A stretch of DNA of 64,000 nucleotides from an uncultured Oligoflexia bacterium (GTDB lineage: Bacteria > Bdellovibrionota > Bacteriovoracia > Bacteriovoracales > Bacteriovoracaceae), in NCBI GenBank assembly GCA_937120495.1, contig CAKZJW010000018.1, positions 1 to 64,000 of the forward strand, read 5' to 3'. The notes under the pieces are model-generated. The model made no database searches, was not told the origin of the DNA, and saw nothing but the letters and a program-made list of their open reading frames with translations. Both the position numbers and the translations under genes were made by a program. How positions within the stretch are numbered: the stretch's first letter is position 1; each line of letters starts with the position of its first letter. Below, in pieces: positions 1-8,213 of this stretch.

Positions 1-290
1 AAATTTCTTAAAATCTCTTTTTATATCTTCTCTCCATGAAGCTATCTTCGATTTAAAGTATCTTTTTCTATCTCCTGGCTTTGTAATGTAATCTATCTTA
101 GATACAGTAAGCATCATATTAATGGCGTTACTTGTAGCACTTTTACTCAAGCCTAAAGTCTCTCTAATTTGGTCAAATGAAAGCTCTATATCTGGAGAAA
201 CTAACAACAAGGCGCTTATTCTAGAAGCCGCAGGCTGCATTCCCGATTGCTCGTGCATTACACCAATTTTTTCAATCAGTTGTTTTTGCT
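1..290 (-). CDS. C-terminal part of a GbsR/MarR-type transcriptional regulator (partial, foreign-looking)
   Basis: Translating the minus strand gives a winged-helix segment with the motifs PAASRISALLLVS, SFDQIRETL, LSKSATSNAINMML and ITKPGDRKRYF, the hallmark of GbsR-like MarR regulators, here of the type common in Bacteroidota. The gene runs off the left edge of the window, and its own start is missing. The open frame continues upstream without a stop into NRPS condensation-domain sequence, joining near IEQQKQLIEKIG. A MarR domain fused to half a condensation domain is not a known architecture, so I read this as a chimeric join. The right boundary is approximate (270-320). Confidence 0.6.
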
Positions 291-630
291 GTTCTATTTG
301 AGCTGCTATATCAATGCCCCGAAGGTCTATTTCTGACCAGTCGAGAACCACATTTTTATAAACAACTTGAAAGGGTTCTTCACGTTGCTCCCAGTAAAAA
401 CCGCTACGTAAAATGGAGTGGCGCTGCACTGCGTGCAACCATGCTGCTTTTAGTGTTGTAGCATTAACGCTGCCTTTTAATGTAATAGCAATTTGTGGGG
501 CGTAAAGACCTTGCTTTTCATCAAGTAAAGAATGAAATAAAAAACCCTCCTGTAAAGGAGAGAGCGGATACATATTTTCAATATCCTGACGTTTATTTTT
601 CATTTGGGGTTTGCGTATTTCGTTAGTCAT
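290..630 (-). CDS. Start of a nonribosomal peptide synthetase gene, condensation domain (fragment)
   Basis: The frame starts with ATG at 630 and shows the condensation-domain opening motif YPLSPLQEGFLFHSL (C1) at about residues 19-33, then a QRHSILRSGF-type C2 motif and the sequence EPFQVVYKN. It lies eight bases downstream of the stop of another NRPS fragment, the usual spacing for consecutive NRPS genes. After about 110 residues the similarity breaks off and a GbsR-like regulator follows in frame, before the catalytic HHxxxDG motif. The piece is therefore non-functional as assembled. Base composition is closer to the right-end kinase than to the core. Confidence 0.65.
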
Positions 631-638
631 AGGATCTT

Positions 639-1172
639 TTATAAACTCTCTAACAGGTCATCCATTTCAGTATCTGCCAAGTCCATAAGGCTAAAGTCTG
701 AGGCGATGTGGCCGCCGTCTGCTTGCTCAGATAAGCAGTAATCAATTAACTCGCTCAGACAGTGAATGTAAGTATTGGCCAAGCTGGCAACGGTTTCTTG
801 GCGGTGTAATGCGTTGGAGTACTGCCACTGCACGCGTAATTGGCCGTCTACTATCATCGCGTTTATATCGAATAGCACATCTCTTTGGTTGCCTAAACCT
901 ATCGCCGGGCCGGTGGATTCTTCTGCGGGACCAAACAAGCTGCTGTTGAGTGCCAGCTCTGTTTGGCCTAAGTAATTAAAGCGAACATCGGCATGTGTTA
1001 AGCCGTCGGCTATTACCTTGTCACTGCAATACCGCAGAGCGTTATAACCAATGCCCTCATGGGGAATATTTCGCAATTGCTGTTTGACCGACTTCAGCGT
1101 ATCACCGATTGGCTGCTGGGCATCGGCCTGTAAATATAGTGGAAATAGTGCTGTCAACCAACCTACGGTGGC
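639..1172 (-). CDS. C-terminal end of a nonribosomal peptide synthetase, condensation/epimerisation domain (fragment)
   Basis: About 178 residues on the minus strand carry the late motifs of an NRPS epimerisation or condensation domain: ATVGWLTALFPLYL, then IPHEGIGYNALRY, then VRFNYLGQ, then a typical end with SDFSLMDLADTEMDDLLESL. Domains of this kind sit inside multi-kilobase synthetases, but here the first part of the open frame is a glycosyltransferase, joined at the residues DLS (1173-1181). The sequence is clearly more GC-rich than the genes to its right. Together with 290-630 it is one piece of a gammaproteobacterial-type NRPS locus of about 0.9 kb. Confidence 0.7.
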   Translation of the reverse strand, partial: ATVGWLTALFPLYLQADAQQPIGDTLKSVKQQLRNIPHEGIGYNALRYCSDKVIADGLTHADVRFNYLGQTELALNSSLFGPAEESTGPAIGLGNQRDVLFDINAMIVDGQLRVQWQYSNALHRQETVASLANTYIHCLSELIDYCLSEQADGGHIASDFSLMDLADTEMDDLLESL

Positions 1173-1673
1173 ACTGAGGTCTGTGTCTTCAAAAATATCA
1201 ACTTCAGGAATCAGTCCAATTTGTTCAAATATTTCTTTTCTAATAAACAAGCAGTGATCAAGATAAAAAATATGTCTTAGGTCTCCTCGAACTTTATTGG
1301 ACCACCAAGATGTAAACTTCAATAGAGGGTGATTTAAATCAAACTTATGAGTAAAGGCCCCCCAGTATAAATCTTCTTGGTTATTCTGTAGTTCTGCGAA
1401 TGAATCAACGCTAAGTAGACTTCTTGGATGGTGAAGAAGAAGCATGTCTCCTTTCGCATGTTGAATACCAGTATTTAGTCTCTTTGCTCTAGACGTAGTG
1501 TCTACAGAAATAAGTTTAAAACCACTTTTAATGATGAGCTCTTTTGTGCCATCAGTACTCCCTGAGTCTACACAGATAATTTCAGCTCCTGAGAGATTTT
1601 TAAGAAGATTAAATGTAGTTTGTATATAACCGTTTTTAATTTCATTAAATGTAGGAATGATTACTGACAACAT
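1173..1673 (-). CDS. Family-2 glycosyltransferase, N-terminal half only
   Basis: Residues 1-167 of the open frame 639-1673 form the first half of a GT2 enzyme: SVIIPTFNE at 3-11, CVDSGSTDGT at 34-43 and FEDTDLS at 161-167, which is the acceptor-side ED motif of the family. The pattern resembles the rSAM/selenodomain-associated GT2 group (TIGR04283-like), though the sugar and acceptor cannot be told. The rest of the fold should follow DLS but is replaced by NRPS sequence. Codon use matches the AT-rich core, so this is probably the true left end of the core. It diverges from the DUF167 gene with only 28 bases between the start codons. The start may be ATG 1673 or TTG 1670, because AAGGG lies immediately upstream. 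Confidence 0.65.
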
Positions 1674-1701
1674 ACCCTTAGCTTAGCTAATATGGTGTAT
1701 T

Positions 1702-2013
1702 ATGAAAACAACCTTCGATCAACGAGATGATCATCTAATATTGCGAGTTAGCATAAGAGCTGGAAGTTCGAAAAATGAGTTGGTAGGGAAGTTTGGCGAT
1801 CCGGCGAGACTAAAAATAAAAATTCAGGCTCAAGCAGTAGACGGACAAGCCAACAAGGAGCTTATCAAGTTTCTCTCAAAGACCTTTAACGTGGCCAAAA
1901 GTACAATTGAGATTATTCGAGGCGAAATATCAAAACAAAAAGATCTAAGAATAGAAATTACTGGACATGAGCAATCGGAAATAGTTAGAATAATCAATAA
2001 CTTATCTAAATAA
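1702..2013 (+). CDS. DUF167 family protein (YggU-like)
   Basis: This 103-residue protein shows the DUF167/UPF0235 pattern: a VSIRAGSSKNELVG strand near residue 16, then LKIKIQAQAVDGQANKELIKFLSK (about 36-60) and a closing segment IEIIRGEISKQKDLRIEI. The family is small, widespread and of unknown biochemical role; it often sits beside RNA or cell-division genes. It ends 17 bases before the methyltransferase gene and may be co-transcribed with it. Complete, with no anomaly seen. Confidence 0.85.
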   Translation: MKTTFDQRDDHLILRVSIRAGSSKNELVGKFGDPARLKIKIQAQAVDGQANKELIKFLSKTFNVAKSTIEIIRGEISKQKDLRIEITGHEQSEIVRIINNLSK

Positions 2014-2030
2014 TTAATTTTGAGTATGCG

Positions 2031-3161
2031 ATGCAAAATAAATTTAAATTTATAGACCTCTTCTCTGGCTGTGGTGGATTCTCTAAGGGACTCGAACTTG
2101 CAGGACATGAGTGCGCACTTGGAGTTGATTTTGATAAATCAGCAGTTGATACTTTCGCAAAAAATCATAAAAAAGCACAAGCTATTTGTATTGATATTCA
2201 TAAGCTTTCAAAGAAAAAGTTAGAAGAGCTTATTGATTTTGATTCTATAGATATGGTTGTTGGTGGGCCACCTTGCCAAGGTTTCTCTACTGTAGGAAAG
2301 GGAAATGCTGATGATGATCGAAACTCTCTTTTTAAACAATTTATAAGAATCGTTAGGCTTACAGATCCAAAAATTGTCTTGTTTGAAAATGTAACAGGTA
2401 TACTTGCAAAAAAAAATGAGAAGACACTAGATAATATTTTTAAAAGCTTCGAGCGCTTGGGCTACACGATGGATGCTCGTGTTATGAGTGCTGAGGAGTA
2501 CGGAGTACCAAGTAAAAGAAGAAGAACAATTATTATTGGAACAAAAGGTATTGATCCAAGTTTCCCTCGTATTACTCATGGGCCAAGGGCAAAGAAAAAA
2601 GAAGTAACTGTAGAAGAGGCTTTTGAAAAATTAGCGACACGCAGTGGAAAGCTTCTTAATCACAATATAGAATCTGCTATTTTAAAAAATAAATTAGACG
2701 AAAAAAGACTTAAACATATTCCAAGTGGAAGTGGTATCCGTTACCAAAGAGATGAATTGGCATACTTACCTAAGAAGCTTCGCTTTGATGTTGATTGGGA
2801 AAATATGAATGAGAAGAGGTTTCGCCAAACTAGACTTCAACGTCTTGCTTGGGATAAGCCCGCTCCAACAATTCTGACATCTCGAACAATGTATTATCAT
2901 CCAAAAGAGCCTAGATACTTAACTGTTAGAGAGGCAGCGACTTGTCAAAGCTTTCCGGCAAACTTTGAATTTGTTGGAAGTCAGACTGCTCAATTTAGAC
3001 AAATTGGAAATGCTGTGCCTCCCATTTTAGCTAAAGCAATTGGCTTAGAAATAAAAAAAATGAATTTCAAGCTTAAAAAATCAAAAACAAATTCTAAGAA
3101 AAAGCTTAAAAAAGATTTTATGGAAAAGGCTTTCACATATAAAGAACAAACCTACGCCTGA
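2031..3161 (+). CDS. DNA (cytosine-5-)-methyltransferase, solitary
   Basis: This 376-residue enzyme should transfer a methyl group from S-adenosylmethionine to C5 of cytosine in a specific DNA site. Motif I is DLFSGCGG (9-16), motif IV is PPCQGF (80-85) with the catalytic Cys82, motif VI is ENV (120-122), motif VIII is KRRRTIIIG, and motif X is QIGNAVPP (about 324-331). The target-recognition region between motifs VIII and IX is short, and the recognition sequence cannot be read from it. A lysine-rich tail of about 45 residues follows motif X and may add nonspecific DNA binding. No endonuclease or Vsr gene is adjacent, so it is an orphan methyltransferase here. It is followed 10 bases later by the AmpG-like gene. 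Confidence 0.93.
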   Translation: MQNKFKFIDLFSGCGGFSKGLELAGHECALGVDFDKSAVDTFAKNHKKAQAICIDIHKLSKKKLEELIDFDSIDMVVGGPPCQGFSTVGKGNADDDRNSLFKQFIRIVRLTDPKIVLFENVTGILAKKNEKTLDNIFKSFERLGYTMDARVMSAEEYGVPSKRRRTIIIGTKGIDPSFPRITHGPRAKKKEVTVEEAFEKLATRSGKLLNHNIESAILKNKLDEKRLKHIPSGSGIRYQRDELAYLPKKLRFDVDWENMNEKRFRQTRLQRLAWDKPAPTILTSRTMYYHPKEPRYLTVREAATCQSFPANFEFVGSQTAQFRQIGNAVPPILAKAIGLEIKKMNFKLKKSKTNSKKKLKKDFMEKAFTYKEQTYA

Positions 3162-3171
3162 GGAAAGTTAG

Positions 3172-4482
3172 ATGAATACACAAAAGCAAATGTCCTTAAA
3201 AGAGGCGATTTTAAATAAAAGAATGCTCAACTGTATTTTTAATGGATTCACTGCAGGTCTTCCAATTTATTTTATCATTCAATTAATACCTGCTTGGCTC
3301 AGATCTGAGGGCGTTGATTTAAAGACAATTGGCTTCTTTGGACTTGTCCTTCTTCCGTACTCGTTTAAGTATGTTTGGTCACCACTACTTGATCGCTATG
3401 TCCCACCTTTTTTGGGAAGAAGAAGAGGTTGGATGTTAATAACTCAAGTCGCAATAATGGCTTCGATGATTTTTTTAGCAGCCTTTAATCCTACAGATCA
3501 TATAAATGCTATTTTATATATTGGTTTTGCAATTGCTGTATTTTCAGCAACTCAAGACATAGCCCTTGATGCTTATAGGAGAGAGCTTCTTCCTGATGAA
3601 GAGCTTGGACTTGGAAATTCCTATTATGCGAATGCTTATAGACTGGCCGGATTTATTCCCGGTGGACTTGGGCTCATTCTTGCTGATTACATGCCTTGGA
3701 GAATGGTAATTATTTTTATTGCATTATTTATGGTCGTTGGTGTTCTTTATACTTTAAAGGTTAGTGAAGCCGCTCAAGATATAATTGCACCAGCAAGTCT
3801 AAAAGAGGCTATTGTTGAGCCATTTAAGGAATTCTTTACTCGTGATGGTGGAGTTAAAACAGGGCTTCTAATTTTATCTTTTATCTTTTTCTATAAGTTT
3901 GGAGATACAGTTGCTACATCTTTAATAACCCCTTTTTATATTGATGTTGGTTTTAGCACTTCTCAAATTGGATCCGTTGCAAAAATTGTTGGTGTTTGGT
4001 CAATGATTATTGGTGGTTTTTTAGGTGGGGCAATGATGTTTAAAATAGGGATTAATAAATCTCTTTGGATATTTGGCTTTGTTCAAATGGCATCAATCTT
4101 AGGTTTTGCATTTCTAAATGAAATTGGACCAAACCTTTGGGCTCTTGGTGTTGTTGTTGCCTTTGAGTATCTTGGTGTTGGACTTGGCTCAGCTGCTTTA
4201 ATGGCATTTATAGCAAAGAATAGTAACCGTAATTTCACTGGAACTCAGTACGCACTTCTAACATCGCTTTTTGCAATACCTAAATCTTTCTCAGGTATTA
4301 TTTCTGGCGTTATGGTTGAAGGTGTAAAAACAGATGATGGTCTTTTTTATTCCTTAATGGGAGAGTCTGCTGGTATTGGTTACACGAATTATTTCTATGT
4401 ATGTACCGTATTAGCTGTTCCGGGAATGTTATTGTTATTTAAAGTAGCACCTTGGTCAGAAAAAAAGAGCCTAGCAGTCTAG
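3172..4482 (+). CDS. ampG: AmpG-like muropeptide MFS permease
   Basis: This 436-residue, highly hydrophobic protein of the major facilitator superfamily has about 12 predicted membrane segments. The N-terminal half carries the AmpG-type signature IGFFGLVLLPYSFKYVWSP, LLDRY, and GRRRGWML in the loop after TM2. AmpG imports anhydro-muropeptides from the periplasm for cell-wall recycling. In a predatory bacterium it could also take up prey peptidoglycan fragments, but that is inference. It begins after GAGGAAAGTTAG, a good ribosome site that overlaps the methyltransferase stop, so the two genes are probably one transcript. Its last 12 bases overlap the convergent ankyrin gene. A more distant MFS relative cannot be excluded. 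Confidence 0.82.
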   Translation: MNTQKQMSLKEAILNKRMLNCIFNGFTAGLPIYFIIQLIPAWLRSEGVDLKTIGFFGLVLLPYSFKYVWSPLLDRYVPPFLGRRRGWMLITQVAIMASMIFLAAFNPTDHINAILYIGFAIAVFSATQDIALDAYRRELLPDEELGLGNSYYANAYRLAGFIPGGLGLILADYMPWRMVIIFIALFMVVGVLYTLKVSEAAQDIIAPASLKEAIVEPFKEFFTRDGGVKTGLLILSFIFFYKFGDTVATSLITPFYIDVGFSTSQIGSVAKIVGVWSMIIGGFLGGAMMFKIGINKSLWIFGFVQMASILGFAFLNEIGPNLWALGVVVAFEYLGVGLGSAALMAFIAKNSNRNFTGTQYALLTSLFAIPKSFSGIISGVMVEGVKTDDGLFYSLMGESAGIGYTNYFYVCTVLAVPGMLLLFKVAPWSEKKSLAV

Positions 4483-5622
4483 TTCTTTTTTGATCCTTCT
4501 AATCTTTTGAACAGTTTCTTGATTAACGAGTCTTCTTCCATAGAAGTTCCTAGTATTCGGTATCTTGTTACACACATTAAGTCTTGTTCTAGACTCACTT
4601 GAGTAGGGAGAGTATATTTTATTTGCCCCATTCTTAACTAGCAGCTCTACCATATTTGGAGAAAGTCTTTTTACAGCATAAGCTAGAGCACTCATAGATT
4701 CATTATCAGATTTATCAATATTAATTTTATACTTCAAAAGTAATTTTACTGTATCAAAGTCATCTTGATTTACAGCTCTAATTAGCGGTATGTGATCTTT
4801 ATCTGATCCATCAATATTAAAACCCTTTTGTATTAATTCTTTAATAAAAAGATCCTTAATATATGCACTTTTTTGAGACGTAGCTGTATAAATTATATTT
4901 GAATTAAGTAGTTGTGGATCTATATTGATTTTGCTCATCATATAGTTAAACGAGCTTACTCGAGAATTCTCAACAATGAAATTAAGATGATCAATCGAAA
5001 GCCCTGATTCTTTTACTTTTTTAATATCTTCAATTAGAGCAATACTCTTTTTCACTTTTTTAGATCGAGCGATTTCTAATGCACTTTCACCTTTGCTATT
5101 AATATGGTCGATACGTGCGCCGCTTTGGATAAGAGTGTTTGCAATAAGATAATTTTTTGTTCTTAAGGCATAAGCTAAAGCGGAGTGACCTTCCATATCC
5201 ATTTGATCTAGATTTGCTTTATTTTTTACTAATAGTTTTACTAGGAACCTATGATTGTTAAGAACTGCTTGAATCAGTGGACTCTTTTTAGTTGGGTCAA
5301 AATTATTGGGATCAGCTTTGTTATTTAGTAGAAGATAGGCAACTTTAATATACCCATACCTTGCACAAATTCCTAATGCCGTTTTTCCATTTACTGAAAT
5401 ATGATTTGGATTCGCTCCTGAGTGGAGAGCTTGCTTTACTAAAATCTCATCATTGTTTGCAGTGGCCTCAATCAGGTCCTGTTCACTAGATGACTTTTGA
5501 CTTAATTCAAAGACCTGAGCTTTTGTTTTGGGTTTAGTTTCTTCATCAACGGTTTTCTTTCCACAGCTGATTGAACAGATGGAAATCAAAGACATAGATA
5601 AAAGAATGAGTTTTCTTCTCAA
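4471..5622 (-). CDS. Ankyrin-repeat lipoprotein
   Basis: The 383-residue protein begins with a lipoprotein signal peptide: basic MRRK, a hydrophobic stretch, and a lipobox ending ISC at about residue 20, so it should be anchored in the cytoplasmic or outer membrane. From about residue 45 to 350 it is built of ankyrin repeats, each with G-T/K-ALxxA and LLxxGAxxNxxx patterns (for example HINSKGESALEIA and IDKSDNESMSALAYAV). Such repeats bind other proteins; no partner is visible. It is convergent with the AmpG gene and overlaps it by 12 bases, and is preceded by GAGAGGTTAA. Confidence 0.85.
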   Translation of the reverse strand: MRRKLILLSMSLISICSISCGKKTVDEETKPKTKAQVFELSQKSSSEQDLIEATANNDEILVKQALHSGANPNHISVNGKTALGICARYGYIKVAYLLLNNKADPNNFDPTKKSPLIQAVLNNHRFLVKLLVKNKANLDQMDMEGHSALAYALRTKNYLIANTLIQSGARIDHINSKGESALEIARSKKVKKSIALIEDIKKVKESGLSIDHLNFIVENSRVSSFNYMMSKINIDPQLLNSNIIYTATSQKSAYIKDLFIKELIQKGFNIDGSDKDHIPLIRAVNQDDFDTVKLLLKYKINIDKSDNESMSALAYAVKRLSPNMVELLVKNGANKIYSPYSSESRTRLNVCNKIPNTRNFYGRRLVNQETVQKIRRIKKELDC

Positions 5623-5795
5623 ATTAACCTCTCGTTATTGTATTGAACAATATTACAGTGAGAAGGCATTAGTTTGTTGGAATTTGAAATCTTTACATGA
5701 AATGTCTAAAAAATTATCATTTGTGAAGGCTATAATATTGATAACTTAGAAGGGGTGGGAAGCAATCTATAGATCACTTCCCAGATATCGATACT

Positions 5796-6464
5796 TTAGA
5801 ATAAAACGTTTTTATTTTTCTTTTTCTTAGAGAATTTTAAAAGAGTTTGTAGGTCATCGTTTTCTTGAATCTCTTTAAGAGTAAGCATAACAATTACTCC
5901 CGAACCTTCGCCTTGAGCATTATTGCCCATGACAGTTAATACACCTATGTTTTTTCCATTTATCTTAAGTCTCACACCTGCACCAAGAGTAAATTCACTA
6001 GGTAGCTTTATTGGTAAGAAGAATCCAAAAGCATCTTTTGATCCATAGAAAGTCATATCAAAGGCTTTAGGTATATTGAATGCTAATGCTGGAAGTTCTC
6101 CTCCAATTACAAAAGGAAAACCACGTCCATCTGGAAGTGTTTGAGCAGGAACTGATCTAAAGTGATCACTCTCAACATCTTTTAGATCAAATGCAACTTG
6201 GATCATTGAGCCACCTTCAAGCCTGTTTCCAACAGTAATGGTTGAATTAGGCATTTTAGGTAATGGAACTGTAAGCGCCAGTGGAAGGTCTATTCTTTCA
6301 AGCCCAACACTTAACATAATTTTACCGTCAATAATATTTATTTGAGGACCATCAACACCAGGAATCTTTGGAGTCTTACCTTGCTCAAGACATGCTGTAG
6401 AAGTAAATAATAAAGTGAATAAGAGTGCAAAACGCGTGATAGCGGTAGCATTAAAATATTTCAT
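5796..6464 (-). CDS. Putative lipoprotein of unknown function
   Basis: I place the start at ATG 6464, because AAAAGGAA lies 5 bases upstream and the sequence then begins MKYFNATAITRFALLFTLLF with a lipobox TSTAC at about residues 21-25; an in-frame ATG further upstream lacks these features. The mature part of about 195 residues is rich in beta-strand-like segments, with many proline and glycine residues and a basic tail KKKKNKN. I do not recognise a family. The gene diverges from the cytochrome oxidase operon across a 147-base intergenic region. Confidence 0.75.
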   Translation of the reverse strand: MKYFNATAITRFALLFTLLFTSTACLEQGKTPKIPGVDGPQINIIDGKIMLSVGLERIDLPLALTVPLPKMPNSTITVGNRLEGGSMIQVAFDLKDVESDHFRSVPAQTLPDGRGFPFVIGGELPALAFNIPKAFDMTFYGSKDAFGFFLPIKLPSEFTLGAGVRLKINGKNIGVLTVMGNNAQGEGSGVIVMLTLKEIQENDDLQTLLKFSKKKKNKNVLF

Positions 6465-6611
6465 AAGAATTCCTTTTCGATTATGATTTTTTATTAACGC
6501 ATAGCTTGTCGGCAAATTTTGCCTCACCCTTAAACAAATCTTCGTTTTTCTAATTACAAACTTTTATTACTGGAGTAAAATAGGCGCAGTTATTATAAAA
6601 AAGGGGATACT

Positions 6612-7055
6612 ATGAAATCACTATTATTAGTTTTAGTTATGTCTATTGCTTTCGCTTCAAGCGCGATGGCTTTTGATGCAAAAAAATTCTTTAAAGCCAA
6701 TTGTACAGCTTGTCACTTAATTGGTGGTGGAGATAAAACAGGACCAGATCTTGCTGGTGTTGGAAAAAGAAGAAAAGTTGAGTGGATTGTAAAGTTCATG
6801 AGCTACCCAGATGGAATGATCAACGGTGACTCTGATGAAGAAGACTATCCAGTTAAAAAAGGTAAACTTAACGGAAAAGACATTAGCTATGGTGATAAAG
6901 TAGCTTACTCTTTATTTCAAATGTACAAGCCACAAGTTATGACTGAGCAAGAAATTGATGCTGAACAAGTTAAAGCATTAATTAAATATATTGATTCAGT
7001 ATCAACGACACCTAAAGGTAAAATAACTAAGTTTAAAGTTCTACCAATTAAATAA
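6612..7055 (+). CDS. Secreted monoheme cytochrome c
   Basis: A 147-residue protein with a Sec signal peptide (residues 1-20, ending SSAMA) and one heme site CTACH at 31-35. TGPDLAGVGKR follows, as in class I cytochromes, with Met ligand candidates at YPDGMI or near YKPQVM. It should be periplasmic and carry electrons to the adjacent caa3-type oxidase. The ribosome site AAGGGGAT is 4 bases before the ATG. It is the first gene of the oxidase operon; the next gene follows after 2 bases. Confidence 0.88.
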   Translation: MKSLLLVLVMSIAFASSAMAFDAKKFFKANCTACHLIGGGDKTGPDLAGVGKRRKVEWIVKFMSYPDGMINGDSDEEDYPVKKGKLNGKDISYGDKVAYSLFQMYKPQVMTEQEIDAEQVKALIKYIDSVSTTPKGKITKFKVLPIK

Positions 7056-7057
7056 AA

Positions 7058-8077
7058 ATGAATAAGCAGTACCGTCCAATCATTATCTGGTTAATCATAA
7101 TTTGTATCATGGTTTTTCTCATGGTGATGATTGGCGGTATTACTCGTCTAACTGACTCTGGACTTTCAATCGTTAACTGGAGACCACTAATGGGGAGCAT
7201 TCCTCCTCTAAATGAGACGCAGTGGTTGGAAGTTTTTAATAGCTACAAAGCATTTCCAGAGTATCAAAAAATCAATGCTGGAATGAGCTTGTCTGAGTTT
7301 AAGCAAATTTTCTTTTGGGAATATTTTCACAGACTCTTTGGCCGTCTAATTGGAATGGTTTTCTTTTTCCCTTATCTTTATTTCTTTCTAAAAAAGAAAC
7401 TAGATAAAAAATTAAATTTAAAACTTCTAGTGGCATTTATCCTTGGTGGATCTCAAGGACTACTTGGTTGGTACATGGTTAAGTCCGGTCTTGTCGATAG
7501 GCCAGATGTTAGTCATTTTAGATTGGCCGCACATCTTGGTTTAGCCTTTTTAATAATCGGTTATATTTCTTGGATTATATTTGGGCTAATTCAAACAGAA
7601 AAAATGCAATTAACTAGAAAACCAAAAATTTACAAAATCATTATGATTTTTCTTGGGCTTCTTAGTTTTCAAATAATTTATGGAGCATTTGTCGCGGGCC
7701 TTGATGCTGGAATTGGTTATAATACTTTTCCAAAGATGGGACGCAGCTGGATCCCTAACGTTTTATTTACATACCCAAGTTTAATAAAAGATCTTTTAGA
7801 AAATAACGCAACAGTTCAATTTATTCATAGAATTGGTGGGTGGAGTATTTTGTTATTTTCTTTTGTTTTCATTTATTTAAAAAAGAAACTAACAAATCCT
7901 TTTCAAAGAAAGTCTCTGACTCTACTTACAGGAATGATTCATTTACAATTTATTCTTGGTGTCGTGACAATTATTTTATCTGTTCCTCTTCATGTCGCAC
8001 TACTTCATCAACTAGGTGCATGTATTCTTCTTATTCTTACTGTTAATGCGATGAGAAAATTTAAGCCAATCGAGTAA
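7058..8077 (+). CDS. ctaA: Heme A synthase (COX15/CtaA family)
   Basis: A 339-residue polytopic membrane protein that oxidises heme O to heme A for the cytochrome oxidase. It shows the COX15-type pattern GGITRLTDSGLSIVNWRP in the first periplasmic loop, WEYFHRLFGRLIG with the heme-binding His, LLGWYMVKSGL, LAAHLGLAF, and FIHRIGGW in the C-terminal half. The length of about 340 with about 8 membrane segments fits the proteobacterial form rather than the shorter Bacillus form. It lies between the cytochrome c and SCO genes; heme O synthase (ctaB) is at the other end of the same operon. Confidence 0.92.
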   Translation: MNKQYRPIIIWLIIICIMVFLMVMIGGITRLTDSGLSIVNWRPLMGSIPPLNETQWLEVFNSYKAFPEYQKINAGMSLSEFKQIFFWEYFHRLFGRLIGMVFFFPYLYFFLKKKLDKKLNLKLLVAFILGGSQGLLGWYMVKSGLVDRPDVSHFRLAAHLGLAFLIIGYISWIIFGLIQTEKMQLTRKPKIYKIIMIFLGLLSFQIIYGAFVAGLDAGIGYNTFPKMGRSWIPNVLFTYPSLIKDLLENNATVQFIHRIGGWSILLFSFVFIYLKKKLTNPFQRKSLTLLTGMIHLQFILGVVTIILSVPLHVALLHQLGACILLILTVNAMRKFKPIE

Positions 8078-8213
8078 AATTAATTTAGCTAATTGATAGG
8101 TAAGAGCTTAGAATTTCTGACTAATTCACATAAATTTACTTGCCTAGTCACACAGAAAAGTTGATACTAACGCCTAAGTAAATTTTTAAATAGCCCACCG
8201 CTAGAAGATAACT

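Noticed and set aside
775-1257. Plus-strand open frames in the left end
   Set aside because: They are antisense to the NRPS fragment, which has clear protein motifs; the plus-strand products have none.
639-1673. A natural glycosyltransferase-NRPS fusion enzyme
   Set aside because: Each half lacks essential parts of its fold and composition changes at the join, so a chimera is more likely.
1830-2108. Minus-strand open frame across the DUF167 and methyltransferase genes
   Set aside because: Shadow of two recognised genes; no ribosome site and no recognisable motif.
5528-5749. Plus-strand frame over the ankyrin gene start
   Set aside because: Overlaps the signal peptide and promoter of a convincing lipoprotein gene; no motif.
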